Positions 18,788 to 28,182 of a DNA stretch of 54,715 bases are shown here, one piece after another. Origin of the DNA: Desulfobacteraceae bacterium. GTDB lineage: Bacteria; Desulfobacterota; DSM-4660; Desulfatiglandales; Desulfatiglandaceae. The stretch spans positions 1 through 54,715 of the forward strand of contig JAERTK010000153.1 in the NCBI GenBank assembly GCA_016844935.1, written 5' to 3'. The notes beneath the pieces are model-generated. The model ran no database searches and had not been told where the DNA came from. It saw only the letters and a list, made by a program, of their open reading frames with translations. The position numbers were made by a program, and so were the translations under genes. Position 1 is the first letter of the stretch; each line of letters begins with the position of its first letter.

Positions 18788-18843
18788 AGGCCTGAAAAAT
18801 AAGAATAATTTTGAGAATTTCCCCATGGAAGAAAGTAGCTCGC

Positions 18844-21111
18844 ATGGCCCACGGAAGAAAACGCAAACTCTGGCCCGATAAGAACACCTTAAAGGAACAA
18901 TCCAATACCATCCGAACGGTGGGGAAATGGGGCTTCTATTTTATTATGATCGGTCTCATTGCCGGATTGGGATCCATTTTTTTTAGTTTTCTCTGTCAAC
19001 TGGGATCTCATTTCCTGTTGGACCAGATCGCCGGATATCGTCCCCCCGCGCCTCCGGGAGAAGGGCATCTCTTTGAACCCACAAAAACGGTCTTCAACCG
19101 ATGGGTGCTCCTGTTTCTGCCGGTTTTCGGCGGACTTGTGAGCGGGTGGCTCGTTTATACCTTTGCGCCGGAAGCCGAAGGACACGGCACCGATGCCGCC
19201 ATCGACTCATACCACAACAAGGGGGGCTTTATCCGCGGAAGAATTCCCATTATCAAAACCTTCGCTTCTGCTATCACGTTGACCTCGGGAGGATCGGGCG
19301 GTCGTGAGGGGCCTATCGCTCAGATCGGCGCCGGTTTTGGATCATTTCTCGCCACAAAACTGAAGCTTTCAGACCGGGAGCGCCGGATTATGCTGGCAGC
19401 CGGTATGGGGGCCGGTGTGGGAAGTATTTTCAGGGCACCGCTGGCCGGCGCGCTGTTTGCCGCTGAGGTTCTTTACCGGGACCCGGAATTTGAATCCGAG
19501 GTGATTATTCCCGCCGGAATCTCATCGGTGGTTGCCTACTGTGTTTTCTGTCTTGTTTACGGATGGGGTTCCCTGTTCGAAACGGAGCCTTTTGTCTTCC
19601 GAAATCCCCTGGAGCTGGGGCCCTACACGGTTCTGGCCGTCGTTCTGGCGATGGCGGGATTCGTGTATGTGAAATCCTTTTATGGTGTTCAGAGGGCTTT
19701 CAAAAAATTAAAACTCCCCAATCACATCAAGCCGGCCATCGGGGGTCTGCTGACAGGGGCCATCGGGTTCTTCCTGCCGGAGGCCCTGTCGTTTGGTTAC
19801 GGTTTTGCACAGATGGCGTTGGACAATGAACTCCCCACCCTGTTTCTTCTGGCCCTGGCATTGGGGAAAATAATGACCACCTCTTTTTCCATCGGCTCAG
19901 GGGGCAGCGGCGGTGTTTTCGGCCCCTCAGTGGTGATTGGCGGCGCCCTGGGGGGTGCCGTGGGAAGAATTTTTCACGACATCATGCCCAACGTGGTGAC
20001 CCAGCCGGGAGCCTTTGTGGTGGTGGGCATGGCGGGTTTTTTCGCAGGTGTTTCCAATACCCCCATTTCTACGATCATATTTGTCAGTGAGATGACCAAC
20101 TCCTATCATCTTCTCCTTCCGGGCCTTCTCGTGTGCTCACTGGTCTATCTGATTTCCCAGAAGTGGACCATCTACGACAAACAGGCCAAGTCGAAAATCG
20201 ACTCCAACGCCCACCGGGGGGATTTCTTTGTGGATATCCTCGAAGCCATTCGTGTGAAAGAATTGACCGAAAAGTTCAGGAAGGTGCAATTGATTCCTCA
20301 GGATATGACGTTGAAGCGGTTCAGGAAAATTTTCAGTTCAAGCCATCAGCACTATTACCCTGTGGTGGACAAGGAAAACAGGCTCACGGGGATCTTTTCC
20401 ATTAACGATATCCGCGGCGTCATTTTTGACCAGGAAATCGGGGATCTGGTGCGGATGAAAGATGTGGCCAATCACGATATCATCTTTACGACCCCCGAGG
20501 AAGATTTAAACGCCGTATTGAAAAAATGCACCATTCGTAATCTGCAACGGGTACCGGTGGTACGGGACGAGGATCATGCGGTTCTGATCGGCATGCTCGA
20601 TCGCAGGGACCTGATCGAATGTTACAATAACCGTGTGGAGGAAATGAAGGCGGGTGTTGCCGGGGATCAAAGGGGCAGGGCCGTTACCGATTCAGACAGC
20701 GAAATGAACCGTTTCAGGGGCGTACTCGTGGGTGATGCCATGACCCCCGCCGTGGAACCGGTCAATGCTGCTTTGGATCTGGAGGGCCTCAAAAACCTGA
20801 TTTATGAAAGCCGTTTCAGCAGTTTCCCCGTGGTGGATGACGAGGGGAATCTCAAAGGTATTCTGTCTATTTCCGATTGCAAGAGGGCGCTCAGGAAAGG
20901 CAAACGGTCAACGACTGCGGGGCATATGGCAACCCGCCATGTGGTTACGGTCACCCGGGGAGAGACCCTCCTGTCAGCCCTCGCCAAAATTACTTCCGGT
21001 GACTTTGCTGTACTTCCGGTGGTGGATGGCGATGATCCTGAAAAACTCCTGGGGGTCATCAGCCGGAGTGACATGATGTCGGCACTCAATGACGTGATGA
21101 TTGAAAAATAA
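18844..21111 (+). CDS. CLC-type chloride channel/antiporter with four CBS motifs
   Basis: A 755-residue inner-membrane CLC protein. The anion-path motifs include GGREGPIAQIG (gating Glu in GREGP) and GGSGGVFGPSVVIGG. The position of the usual GSGIP reads GHGTDAA, so the pore serine is missing. The cytoplasmic C-terminus (about residues 460-755) has two Bateman pairs, four CBS motifs in all: around YYPVVDKENRLTGIFS, RVPVVRDEDHAVLIGML, SFPVVDDEGNLKGILS and VLPVVDGDDPEKLLGVIS. Most CLCs with a regulatory tail have one pair. The frame is open to TTG 18811, but ATG 18844 has a better (GGAAGAAAG) site. It is monocistronic behind its own promoter. Ion selectivity is not predictable. Confidence 0.9.
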   Translation: MAHGRKRKLWPDKNTLKEQSNTIRTVGKWGFYFIMIGLIAGLGSIFFSFLCQLGSHFLLDQIAGYRPPAPPGEGHLFEPTKTVFNRWVLLFLPVFGGLVSGWLVYTFAPEAEGHGTDAAIDSYHNKGGFIRGRIPIIKTFASAITLTSGGSGGREGPIAQIGAGFGSFLATKLKLSDRERRIMLAAGMGAGVGSIFRAPLAGALFAAEVLYRDPEFESEVIIPAGISSVVAYCVFCLVYGWGSLFETEPFVFRNPLELGPYTVLAVVLAMAGFVYVKSFYGVQRAFKKLKLPNHIKPAIGGLLTGAIGFFLPEALSFGYGFAQMALDNELPTLFLLALALGKIMTTSFSIGSGGSGGVFGPSVVIGGALGGAVGRIFHDIMPNVVTQPGAFVVVGMAGFFAGVSNTPISTIIFVSEMTNSYHLLLPGLLVCSLVYLISQKWTIYDKQAKSKIDSNAHRGDFFVDILEAIRVKELTEKFRKVQLIPQDMTLKRFRKIFSSSHQHYYPVVDKENRLTGIFSINDIRGVIFDQEIGDLVRMKDVANHDIIFTTPEEDLNAVLKKCTIRNLQRVPVVRDEDHAVLIGMLDRRDLIECYNNRVEEMKAGVAGDQRGRAVTDSDSEMNRFRGVLVGDAMTPAVEPVNAALDLEGLKNLIYESRFSSFPVVDDEGNLKGILSISDCKRALRKGKRSTTAGHMATRHVVTVTRGETLLSALAKITSGDFAVLPVVDGDDPEKLLGVISRSDMMSALNDVMIEK

Positions 21112-21134
21112 ACATAATAAAGAGCAGTTTCCGG

Positions 21135-21210
21135 TTTCCGGTTCACAGTAGAAAGTATAGTGGTTTCGCAATTGAGAAAACGGTTAACGGTAAACCGACA
21201 ACCGTAAACT
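21135..21210. repeat. Degenerate CGGTT-type repeat tract
   Basis: Between the convergent CLC and cpoB genes lies a tract of recurring short words (TTTCCGGTTTCCGGTT; CGGTTAACGGTAAACCG; AACCGTAAAC). It contains partial inverted symmetry and no ORF. A similar phrase (AAACGGTTAAC) is upstream of tkt near 9366. It may be a decayed extragenic repeat. No function is claimed. Confidence 0.4.
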
Positions 21211-21214
21211 GGTC

Positions 21215-22072
21215 TTATTTCATTGTCTTCAGCTTGCTCCTGGCGATTTTTGCTTCGTTGGATCTGGGGTATTTTTTGATGAGCTTCCTGAGAAGCAATT
21301 TGGCACTGGTCTTGTCCTTGAGCTCGTAGAAAGCCAGGGCCTGTCTTAAAAGCGCGTTGGGAACCTTATTTCCCCGCGGGTATTTCTTTATCACTTTCTG
21401 AAAAGCCAAAATGGCCTGTTCGTACTGCTTTAGGGCCATGTATGATTCTCCCACCCAGAAAGCGGCGTTGTCGGCCAGCTTGGATTTAGGATACTTCTTG
21501 AGGAAGTTCTTGAAACCAACGATGGCTTCCTCGTACTTCCCCTTGCGATACATATCCATGTTGATGTCATAGAGCTTCTGGTCGGGGGGGATTTTCACCT
21601 GGGGCTTTGGCTGGACTTTGGGTGTGGCGGGTTTCCGGGCCGCAGGGGTCGCCGCGGGTGATGTGAAAGCGTCTTTTTCTTTGGGTTGTATCATGGGCTC
21701 AAGACCCAGATAGGCGGAAATCCGGTCAACGCGCAGTTCCAACCGGGTCAATTGTTCACGCAATTCGTTATTCAGAGCTTCCCCCGCCATGGTATCTCTT
21801 TCGATGGATCGTTTGAGCAGATGGCTGTTCTCGTCCAGGCGGCCATTCAGGAACCGCATTTCTTCTTTCAGTTGATCCATTTCAGCGTTGTTTGTGGCCA
21901 GGCGCTTGCCGCTTGAGCCCAGTTCCTTGTCCGTTTTTGCTTCAACGGCGTCAATCCTTTTGCTGAGATACAGGAATTTATCTTCCGTGACGCAAGAGGA
22001 GAAAAAAAGAATACCCGACAAAAGAAGGAGCAGTCTGACACCGGTGGGCTTTAACAAAACATGAATTCCCAT
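21215..22072 (-). CDS. cpoB: Tol-Pal system protein CpoB/YbgF (lipoprotein form)
   Basis: CpoB coordinates the Tol-Pal machine with peptidoglycan synthesis at the septum in the periplasm. The 285 residues start with a lipoprotein signal (LLLLSGILFFSSC, lipobox cysteine near residue 27), then a coiled-coil region (about residues 35-125), a proline/lysine-rich linker, and about three TPR units (LYDINMDMYRKGKYEEAIVGF, AAFWVGESYMALKQYEQAI, ALLRQALAFYELKD). E. coli CpoB is not lipidated, so the lipobox is a variation. It follows pal on the same strand after a hairpin. tolQRAB are not in the window. Confidence 0.88.
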   Translation of the reverse strand: MGIHVLLKPTGVRLLLLLSGILFFSSCVTEDKFLYLSKRIDAVEAKTDKELGSSGKRLATNNAEMDQLKEEMRFLNGRLDENSHLLKRSIERDTMAGEALNNELREQLTRLELRVDRISAYLGLEPMIQPKEKDAFTSPAATPAARKPATPKVQPKPQVKIPPDQKLYDINMDMYRKGKYEEAIVGFKNFLKKYPKSKLADNAAFWVGESYMALKQYEQAILAFQKVIKKYPRGNKVPNALLRQALAFYELKDKTSAKLLLRKLIKKYPRSNEAKIARSKLKTMK

Positions 22073-22142
22073 ATTTTACCCCATTTGGCTAACATGTTGG
22101 AATAATACATATGTTTATCGGTACAATCCTGAAAAGGTTCCG

Positions 22143-22190
22143 AATGAAAACCGGCGTTGCGCCGGATGGTGAAGGCGCAACACCGGAAGT
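22143..22190 (-). terminator. Intercistronic hairpin between pal and cpoB
   Basis: Two 13-base arms, 22151-22163 and 22174-22186, pair with one mismatch around a ten-base loop. On the minus strand the stem is followed by TTTTCATT. It could be a partial terminator or attenuator that lowers cpoB expression relative to pal, or an mRNA stabiliser. Confidence 0.6.
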
Positions 22191-22249
22191 TATCATGAAC
22201 AGCATTTTTTCGATGATATTGCCAAAACGCCCTGTGGATGGTTACGGGA

Positions 22250-22807
22250 CTATTGAAACAGTTTGAATGTATCTCTCCTGTTCAGGGCCCATGCAACGGG
22301 ATTGTTGGCGGGATCCGCCGGTCTCAACTCTCCGTAGCTGATGGTTTTCAGGCGGTCCGGAGAAATCCCGAGAGCAATGAGATAATTCTTGGCACTCATG
22401 GCCCGTCTCTCACCCAGGGCCAGGTTGTACTCTTCGGTGCCCCTGTCATCGCAGTTGCCGGCAATCAGTACCGAGTAGGATGGATTCGCCCGCAGAAAAT
22501 CAGCTTTGTCCGTCAAAATCTGTTGCGCATCAGGTTGCAGATTGCTTCTGTCATATTCAAAGTAGATATTAAGGTTTTCGAAATCTGAAATCAAGGCGGC
22601 CTGCCTGGCTGCGGCTTTCTCAGCTTCAACACCTTCTACCACCACGACTTTCTGTCCTTCTTTAACAACGACGACCTCTCCGGATTCACCGGCAGGCGGG
22701 TTTACACCGCCGGCTGCGCCCACTTGCTTTTTCGCACAGGACGTCATGAAGAAAACTGAACAGATAAAGACCATTGCGGTTAACCCGGTGATGATTTTCT
22801 TTTCCAT
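22250..22807 (-). CDS. pal: Peptidoglycan-associated lipoprotein Pal
   Basis: Pal is an outer-membrane lipoprotein that binds peptidoglycan and helps outer-membrane invagination at division. The 185 residues show a lipoprotein signal ending VFFMTSC, a Gly/Pro/Val-rich linker, and an OmpA-like domain: VYFEYDRSNLQPDAQQIL is present as IYFEYDRSNL, then IAGNCDDRGTEEYNLALGERRA and the C-terminal GELRP...ALNRRDTF. In the usual motif GHCDERGT, this protein reads GNCDDRGT. The ATG follows GGGGAGGAAAAGAG. It is cotranscribed with cpoB, separate from tolQRAB. Confidence 0.93.
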   Translation of the reverse strand: MEKKIITGLTAMVFICSVFFMTSCAKKQVGAAGGVNPPAGESGEVVVVKEGQKVVVVEGVEAEKAAARQAALISDFENLNIYFEYDRSNLQPDAQQILTDKADFLRANPSYSVLIAGNCDDRGTEEYNLALGERRAMSAKNYLIALGISPDRLKTISYGELRPADPANNPVAWALNRRDTFKLFQ

Positions 22808-22997
22808 ACACTCTTTTCCTCCCCTGAATTTGTAGTTAAACCCAAAAAACCCAAGCTGTCATCTGAGCGATCCAAAAGCCACAATCGTTCTGATCGTCAT
22901 CTCAAGGCAACAGATTATCAGAAATTTAATGCGGACATTCCTAACATTTCTAATAATATATTTCAAGGGCTTATTCAAAACCCAGACATAAATTGAT

Positions 22998-23024
22998 TTG
23001 ACAGCTTTGCCCCATCGTTATAGT
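22998..23024 (+). promoter_or_regulatory. Candidate promoter for xseB-ispA-dxs operon
   Basis: TTGACA at 22998-23003 and TATAGT at 23019-23024, with a short 15-base spacer. It lies 40 bases before xseB and is the only good -35/-10 pair in the 256-base gap. The short spacer lowers certainty. Confidence 0.45.
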
Positions 23025-23063
23025 GTTATACAGGTTTAATGGGGTTTAAATTTCGGAGGAATA

Positions 23064-23318
23064 ATGGCGGAAAAGAACTTTGAAACGGCGTTGCACCGGT
23101 TGGAAGAGATCGTGCAGCGTCTTGAAGGGGGCGAGATGCCCCTGGGGAAATCTTTGGAATCATTTGAGGAAGGAATGCAGTTGGCCGGTTACTGTTCCGG
23201 CGAACTTGAAGCAGCGGAGAAAAAAGTTTCCCTGCTTGTCCAGGAAAGTGGTGGAAAATACAGAGAAACGCCTTTCAGTCCGGGTGGAGAAAACAATGGT
23301 GAACCAAGCGAACTTTGA
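23064..23318 (+). CDS. xseB: Exodeoxyribonuclease VII small subunit
   Basis: XseB combines with XseA to make the single-strand-specific nuclease ExoVII. The 84-residue protein has the family core FETALHRLEEIVQRLEGGEMPLG, LE.FEEGM.L...C...L..AE.KV, with two helices. GGAGG lies five bases before the ATG. It is the first gene of an operon with ispA, whose start overlaps its last 23 bases. xseA is not in the window. Confidence 0.95.
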   Translation: MAEKNFETALHRLEEIVQRLEGGEMPLGKSLESFEEGMQLAGYCSGELEAAEKKVSLLVQESGGKYRETPFSPGGENNGEPSEL

Positions 23319-24204
23319 TTTAAAGGCCTACCTCCTGGAGATGCGGGAACGGGTGGATAACGCCCTTAATGAATACTTTCCCCACGTGGATGGTCTTACG
23401 ACAGATTTGATAGAAGCCATGAGATACAGCCTTTTCGCAGGCGGAAAGAGACTGCGACCCATCCTCTGCATGGCCGGTGCCGAAACGGTGGGCGGTGAAG
23501 GGCGCCGTGTGCTGCCCGTGGCCTGCGCCCTGGAATTGATCCACACGTATTCCCTGATCCATGATGATCTGCCCCTCATGGATGATGATGACCTCCGGCG
23601 TGGAAAACCAACCAATCACAAAGTCTATGGCGATGCCATCGCCCTTCTGGCGGGGGATGGCCTGCTGACGGAGGCGTTTAGCCTCATGACCTCATCGTAT
23701 GCCACGGGACAAATTGCCCCCGACCGGCTGTTGGAGGCGATCCGGATGATTTCAGGCGCCGCCGGGCACGACGGAATGGTCGGGGGGCAGGTGGTGGATA
23801 TGCAGTGGGAGGGAAAAAAAGCGGATCTTGAAACGGTAAAATTTCTTCATACCCGTAAAACGGGCGCCCTGATCACGGCTTCTGTGGTTTCCGGCGCCAT
23901 TTTGGTGGGTGCCCCGGAATCCCAGGTCCGGGCTGTTTTATCCTATGGAAATAAAATCGGTTTGGCATTTCAGATCTCCGATGATATCCTGGACGTGGAA
24001 GGGGACAGCGAAACCATGGGAAAAATGGCGGGGGCAGATGAAGAGAAGGGAAAAACAACCTATCCATCGGTTTTGGGCCTGGATGAATCCAAAAAGATCC
24101 AAAGGGCGCTGGTTCAAGAGGCTGTCCAGGATTTGAAGGAGTTCGGTGAAAAGGCAGAACCCCTTCGACAAATTGCCCATTACATCATTGAGAGAAAAAA
24201 ATGA
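23296..24204 (+). CDS. ispA: Polyprenyl (farnesyl) diphosphate synthase
   Basis: IspA condenses IPP with DMAPP and geranyl diphosphate to give farnesyl diphosphate for undecaprenol, quinone and other isoprenoids. The 302-residue protein has the first aspartate-rich motif [14 protein letters not shown] and the second DDILD, plus GGKRLRPIL and GGQVVDM. The open frame reaches back to 23080 inside xseB, but the ATG at 23296 follows GGTGGAG by six bases and begins where the family begins. It overlaps xseB by 23 bases and dxs by four. Confidence 0.95.
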   Translation: MVNQANFDLKAYLLEMRERVDNALNEYFPHVDGLTTDLIEAMRYSLFAGGKRLRPILCMAGAETVGGEGRRVLPVACALELIHTYSLIHDDLPLMDDDDLRRGKPTNHKVYGDAIALLAGDGLLTEAFSLMTSSYATGQIAPDRLLEAIRMISGAAGHDGMVGGQVVDMQWEGKKADLETVKFLHTRKTGALITASVVSGAILVGAPESQVRAVLSYGNKIGLAFQISDDILDVEGDSETMGKMAGADEEKGKTTYPSVLGLDESKKIQRALVQEAVQDLKEFGEKAEPLRQIAHYIIERKK

Positions 24205-26105
24205 GCGAAAGTGGATCTGAAAAAGGGAATCTATTAAGAAACATTGAAAGTCCCGCGGACATTAAGGACTTTTCCTTGAATCAACTACAGGATCTGGCAG
24301 AAGAAATCCGCTGGAAAATTATTGAGACCACATCGAAAACCGGCGGGCACCTGGCGCCCAGTCTTGGAACAGTGGAGCTGTCCATTGCCCTGCATTATGT
24401 TTTTGATACTCCCAAGGACAAAATCATATGGGATGTGGGGCATCAGGCCTATACCCATAAATTGCTCACCGGGCGACGAAAACAGTTTCATACCCTCAGA
24501 ACATATGGGGGTATCAGCGGTTTTCCGAAGCGTGCGGAAAGCCCCTACGACGCTTTCGACACCGGGCATAGCAGTACGTCCATCTCCGCGGGGTTGGGTA
24601 TTTCAACGGCCAAATGCCTCAAAGGGGAGAAACGGAAAGTTATTTCGGTGATCGGAGATGGTTCCATGACCGGGGGAATGGCCTTTGAAGGGCTTAACCA
24701 GGCCGGGCATACGGAGAAAGATCTGATTGTTGTACTCAATGACAATGAAATGTCCATCGCGCCCAATGTGGGGGCGTTCTCATCGTTTCTAAGCCGCAAA
24801 ATGACCGGCAAGCGATTCGTAAATTTCAAGAAAGATCTGGAAAATTTCATAAAATCCCTCCCCGGTGTCGGGGAAAATATTCTCAATTTTGCGCGTAAAA
24901 GCGAAGATTCCTTTCTGGCTTTTTTTACACCGGGGATGATGTTCGAAGCGTTTAAATTCAAATATATAGGCCCCATTCAAGGGCATCGTCTGGACCGCCT
25001 GATCGAGACGTTTGGCAATACCGGCAATCTGCAGGGCCCGGTTTTGATTCATGTGCTCACCCGAAAAGGGAAAGGATATGAGTTCGCCGAAAAAGACCCG
25101 GCCCACTTTCACGGGGTGGGGTCCTTTGATGTTCGAACCGGTGTCCCTCCCGCAAAAAATCCCACGAAATCAACCCCTTCTTATACCAGTGTTTTCGGCA
25201 AAACCATGATGGATCTGGCATCCCGAAACGATCGGTTGTTTGCCATAACCGCGGCCATGCCCGAGGGAACCGGTTTGGCGTCGTATGCAAAGGCATTTCC
25301 GAGAAGGTTCCTGGATGTGGGAATTGCGGAGCAGCACGCCGTTACCTTTGCCGCGGGCCTGGCGACGGAGGGGTTTCATCCGGTTGTGGCCATTTACTCC
25401 ACATTTCTTCAAAGGGCTTTTGACCAGATTATTCATGATGTGTGCCTTCCCAATCTGCCGGTGGTTTTTGCACTGGATCGCGGCGGCGTCGTGGGTGAAG
25501 ACGGACCGACCCACCATGGGCAGTTCGATGTGAGCTATCTGCGCAGCCTGCCCAATATGACCATTATGGCGCCAAAGGATGAAAACGAGTTGCGGCATAT
25601 GCTGTTTACGGCGCTGAATCACAGCGGGCCCGTGGCCATCCGTTATCCACGGGGCAGTGGTCTCGGTGTGCCGCTGGATGATGAATACCAACAGCTCCCC
25701 ATGGGCGAAATTGAAATTCTGAAGGAGGGAAAAGATCTTCAGGTGCTGGCACTGGGCAGCATGGTGTATCCATCCCTCGAAGCGGCCCGTCTCCTGGAAG
25801 AGGAGGGGCTATCTGCGGGGGTTTTGAATTGCCGGTTTGCAAAACCCATGGACAAAAAAATTGCTGCCCTGGCAGCCCCGTCAGGCCGGCTTCTGGTGGT
25901 GGAGGAGAACGTCAGAATGGGCGGCCTTGGTGGCGGTGTCCTGGAGCTTTTAAATGACATGGAAGGCCGGGACATCCGGGTGAAACGGATGGGGCTTCCG
26001 GATCTGTTTGTTGAACAGGGCCCGGCGGTCCTGCTTCGGAAGAATCTGGGTCTCGATGTGGAAGGCATTGTGAAGGAGGCCAGAGATTTCTGCCAGGAAG
26101 CCTGA
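24201..26105 (+). CDS. dxs: 1-deoxy-D-xylulose-5-phosphate synthase
   Basis: Dxs is the first enzyme of the MEP isoprenoid pathway, joining pyruvate and glyceraldehyde 3-phosphate with thiamine diphosphate. The 634 residues show [18 protein letters not shown], the ThDP motif [18 protein letters not shown]...[22 protein letters not shown], and [18 protein letters not shown]. The start overlaps the ispA stop (ATGA), so the operon supplies two successive isoprenoid steps. Its last 20 bases are probably overlapped by tlyA. It is full-length. Confidence 0.97.
   Translation: MSESGSEKGNLLRNIESPADIKDFSLNQLQDLAEEIRWKIIETTSKTGGHLAPSLGTVELSIALHYVFDTPKDKIIWDVGHQAYTHKLLTGRRKQFHTLRTYGGISGFPKRAESPYDAFDTGHSSTSISAGLGISTAKCLKGEKRKVISVIGDGSMTGGMAFEGLNQAGHTEKDLIVVLNDNEMSIAPNVGAFSSFLSRKMTGKRFVNFKKDLENFIKSLPGVGENILNFARKSEDSFLAFFTPGMMFEAFKFKYIGPIQGHRLDRLIETFGNTGNLQGPVLIHVLTRKGKGYEFAEKDPAHFHGVGSFDVRTGVPPAKNPTKSTPSYTSVFGKTMMDLASRNDRLFAITAAMPEGTGLASYAKAFPRRFLDVGIAEQHAVTFAAGLATEGFHPVVAIYSTFLQRAFDQIIHDVCLPNLPVVFALDRGGVVGEDGPTHHGQFDVSYLRSLPNMTIMAPKDENELRHMLFTALNHSGPVAIRYPRGSGLGVPLDDEYQQLPMGEIEILKEGKDLQVLALGSMVYPSLEAARLLEEEGLSAGVLNCRFAKPMDKKIAALAAPSGRLLVVEENVRMGGLGGGVLELLNDMEGRDIRVKRMGLPDLFVEQGPAVLLRKNLGLDVEGIVKEARDFCQEA
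26073..26079 (+). promoter_or_regulatory. Ribosome-binding site that points to an ATT start for tlyA
   Basis: A perfect AAGGAGG inside the end of dxs. Six bases later is an ATT codon (26086) in the tlyA frame. No ATG, GTG, TTG or CTG in frame lies between this site and the TTG at 26122. Confidence 0.6.
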
Positions 26106-26838
26106 GAACCGCAAATTACGATTGGACAAATTAATGGTTCAAAGGGGGTTGGCCGAAAGCCGTGAAAAGGCCAAGGCCATGATCATGGCGGGTCTTGTGC
26201 GGGTGGGCGATGCAAAAGTCGATAAGGCCGGTCATTCGTTTCCCGAATCCGCTCCCATTCACCTGAAAGAACCATACCCGCCCTTTGTCAGCAGGGGCGG
26301 AATAAAGCTTGAAGGGGCCATCAAACACTTCTCCGTGAATGTTCAATCCCTCGTGTTGCTGGATGTGGGGGCTTCCACCGGCGGTTTCACCGACTGCCTG
26401 CTGAAACGGGGTGCTGAAAAAATCATCGGCATTGATGTGGGGTACGGTCAGTTTGCCTGGAAACTTCGCCAGGACCCCCGCGTAACCCTGATGGAAAAGA
26501 CCAACATCCGGTACCTGACATCAGATGATCTCGGAATCCTCGCCCAAGGGGCCGTCATCGACGTTTCTTTTATTTCCCTTAAACTGGTGATTCCTGCGGT
26601 GTCCCGTCTCCTTGCGGATCACGCATTCATTATCGCTTTAATTAAACCCCAGTTTGAGGTTGGCAAAGGGAAGATTGGAAAGGGAGGGGTGGTGCGGGAA
26701 CCGGCGCTTCACGAATCCGTTGTTACGGATTTAGAGACTTTTTGTAAAACTTCCGGCTGGTTCGTCCGGGGCGTTGTTCCGTCCTCCATATTGGGCCCCA
26801 AAGGCAACCGCGAGTTTTTTATCCACCTGGACCGTTAA
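26086..26838 (+). CDS. tlyA: TlyA-type 23S/16S rRNA 2'-O-methyltransferase
   Basis: A TlyA-family protein: an N-terminal S4 RNA-binding domain ([25 protein letters not shown]) and an FtsJ-like methyltransferase domain with the SAM motif [17 protein letters not shown], Lys in [17 protein letters not shown] and LIKPQFEVG (the K-D-K-E set). The S4 domain's expected RLDxLLVxRG begins before the first conventional start (TTG 26122), and upstream of it are AAGGAGG and an ATT at 26086. I therefore give a 250-residue call from ATT; starting at TTG 26122 gives 238 residues. It overlaps dxs by 20 bases and ends the isoprenoid operon. Confidence 0.88.
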   Translation: MSARKPENRKLRLDKLMVQRGLAESREKAKAMIMAGLVRVGDAKVDKAGHSFPESAPIHLKEPYPPFVSRGGIKLEGAIKHFSVNVQSLVLLDVGASTGGFTDCLLKRGAEKIIGIDVGYGQFAWKLRQDPRVTLMEKTNIRYLTSDDLGILAQGAVIDVSFISLKLVIPAVSRLLADHAFIIALIKPQFEVGKGKIGKGGVVREPALHESVVTDLETFCKTSGWFVRGVVPSSILGPKGNREFFIHLDR

Positions 26839-26864
26839 CGGCAGTCCCAGCTGTTTTCCACCAG

Positions 26865-26894
26865 GAAGGGCGAACCTCAAGAAGGGCGAACCTC
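26865..26894. repeat. Two-copy tandem repeat before the HD-GYP gene
   Basis: GAAGGGCGAACCTC occurs at 26865-26878 and 26881-26894, a 16-base period. It lies between tlyA and the HD-GYP gene, just upstream of its ribosome site. Probably a local duplication. Confidence 0.7.
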
Positions 26895-26926
26895 GGGAAG
26901 GCGCCCTTTGTCAGGAGACCGAAAAG

Positions 26927-27736
26927 ATGCAGGGTATTGATCGACTCGTTGAGATCATACAGGAAATTTCTTCCGGGGAATATTCAAATGACATCATGGC
27001 GCTGACCCGCGAAGACCAGCCGGAGACGGTGCAAACCATTGCGGAAGCCATGGGTCTGATGATGGTCAAGGTCGAGGCGAGGGAGTATCGGCTGGAGCTG
27101 ATGGTCCAAGAGCTGGAAGCATTAAACGAAAAGATCAAGCAGAACACCATCCAGGTGGTTTCCACAATGGCCCATGCGCTGGGGGCGCGTGATGCCTACA
27201 CGGAGGGGCATGCCGCCCGGGTGGCGGAAACCGCCTGCAGAATAGCCCGACAGATGGAATTGCCGCAGGAAGAAATTGAGTTTATCCGATTAGGTGGCAT
27301 CCTGCACGATATCGGAAAAATTGGTTTTCCCGATCGTCTTTTCGAACCCCATGCACAAAAAAACCCGTCTGACCTGGTCAAACAGATTACCCGTCATCCC
27401 AGCACCGGGGCAAAAATCCTCCAGGATCTGGACTTCCTGGGACCGGCGCTTGAGTACGTTCATTGCCACCACGAACGTCCTGACGGGAAAGGATACCCCC
27501 GCCATCTCAAGGCCGAACAAATCCCCCTGGGCGCCAGGATACTGGCTGTTGCAGATGCCTTTGACGCCATGACGACCGACCGGCCCTATCAAAAAGGGAA
27601 GCGTCCCGAAGTCGCATTGGATATTTTAAAAAAGGGCGCCGGGGAAAAATGGGATGACCGGTGCGTTTCGGCCTTTGATGCGGTTTTGAATGTTGTAAAA
27701 TCGGAATCAGAGGCTGATGAACGCCAGACCGACTAA
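26927..27736 (+). CDS. HD-GYP domain protein (putative cyclic-di-GMP phosphodiesterase)
   Basis: A 269-residue cytoplasmic protein. Residues 1-75 form a helical, coiled-coil-like region with no recognised sensor domain. Residues 75-269 are an HD-GYP domain: HAARVAETACRIARQ, GGILHDIGKIGFPD (HD dyad), HPSTGAKIL, and HCHHERPDGKGYP with the GYP signature. Such proteins hydrolyse cyclic di-GMP or sometimes cGAMP. Open sequence extends to 26774, but AGGAGA lies eight bases before the ATG at 26927. It is on the tlyA strand and may be read with that operon. A GEMM-I riboswitch is in the same window, but a direct link is not shown. Confidence 0.9.
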   Translation: MQGIDRLVEIIQEISSGEYSNDIMALTREDQPETVQTIAEAMGLMMVKVEAREYRLELMVQELEALNEKIKQNTIQVVSTMAHALGARDAYTEGHAARVAETACRIARQMELPQEEIEFIRLGGILHDIGKIGFPDRLFEPHAQKNPSDLVKQITRHPSTGAKILQDLDFLGPALEYVHCHHERPDGKGYPRHLKAEQIPLGARILAVADAFDAMTTDRPYQKGKRPEVALDILKKGAGEKWDDRCVSAFDAVLNVVKSESEADERQTD

Positions 27737-28011
27737 TGGCCACCCATTCGCTTTGAAGCTTTGATGGGGTTGATTTTTGCGCCTTTTGTGGCTTCCGCTT
27801 TCAGGTGGGTTGCCATGCTGCAATTGCCGATACGCCACTTGGCGGTGGGATCCGGGAATACCATGCAGTATTCACCATCGGTATAATTTACGATTCTCTG
27901 ACAGCCAACACACCCCTCGACAATCTTGTGACATGCGCCGCCATTAAATCCACACCCTTTCTTGCTCATGAAAGAGCACTCCTGACCTTCTTTTACTGTT
28001 ATACAAACCAT
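27733..28011 (-). CDS. PxxKW family cysteine-rich protein
   Basis: A 92-residue protein with eight cysteines (MVCITVKEGQECSF..., CGFNGGACHKIVEGCVGCQRI, YCMVFPDP, GNCSMATH) and the naming motif PTAKW. The cysteine pattern suggests an Fe-S or zinc site, possibly redox. The family name is descriptive, and I recall it mainly from Desulfobacterota. GAGAGGAC precedes the ATG at 28011; a GTG three codons earlier is the alternative. Its stop overlaps the end of the convergent HD-GYP gene by four bases. Confidence 0.85.
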   Translation of the reverse strand: MVCITVKEGQECSFMSKKGCGFNGGACHKIVEGCVGCQRIVNYTDGEYCMVFPDPTAKWRIGNCSMATHLKAEATKGAKINPIKASKRMGGH

Positions 28012-28182
28012 TTTAATCACGTCCTCTCAAATATTTTTTAGCCGAATCTTATGCCTTATGAAACCTCGATTGTCAAGAAAAATAGGCATGAAGTTTAAGA
28101 TTTCAAGGAAAAAATTACAGCTATTTATAACGATTCATTTTCTACCAGGTATTATCCATAACATTTCCCCGTGTGATTTAAT

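Noticed and set aside
18300..18810. Integrated mobile element with an excisionase-like gene
   Set aside because: No integrase, no transposase and no direct-repeat attachment sites were found around the small HTH gene.
18630..18911. A 93-codon frame antisense to the CLC promoter and start
   Set aside because: No ribosome site, no family, and it runs across a strong promoter on the other strand.
25630..25665. DnaA box-like TTATCCAC inside dxs
   Set aside because: A lone match inside a coding gene with no cluster; no origin is implied.
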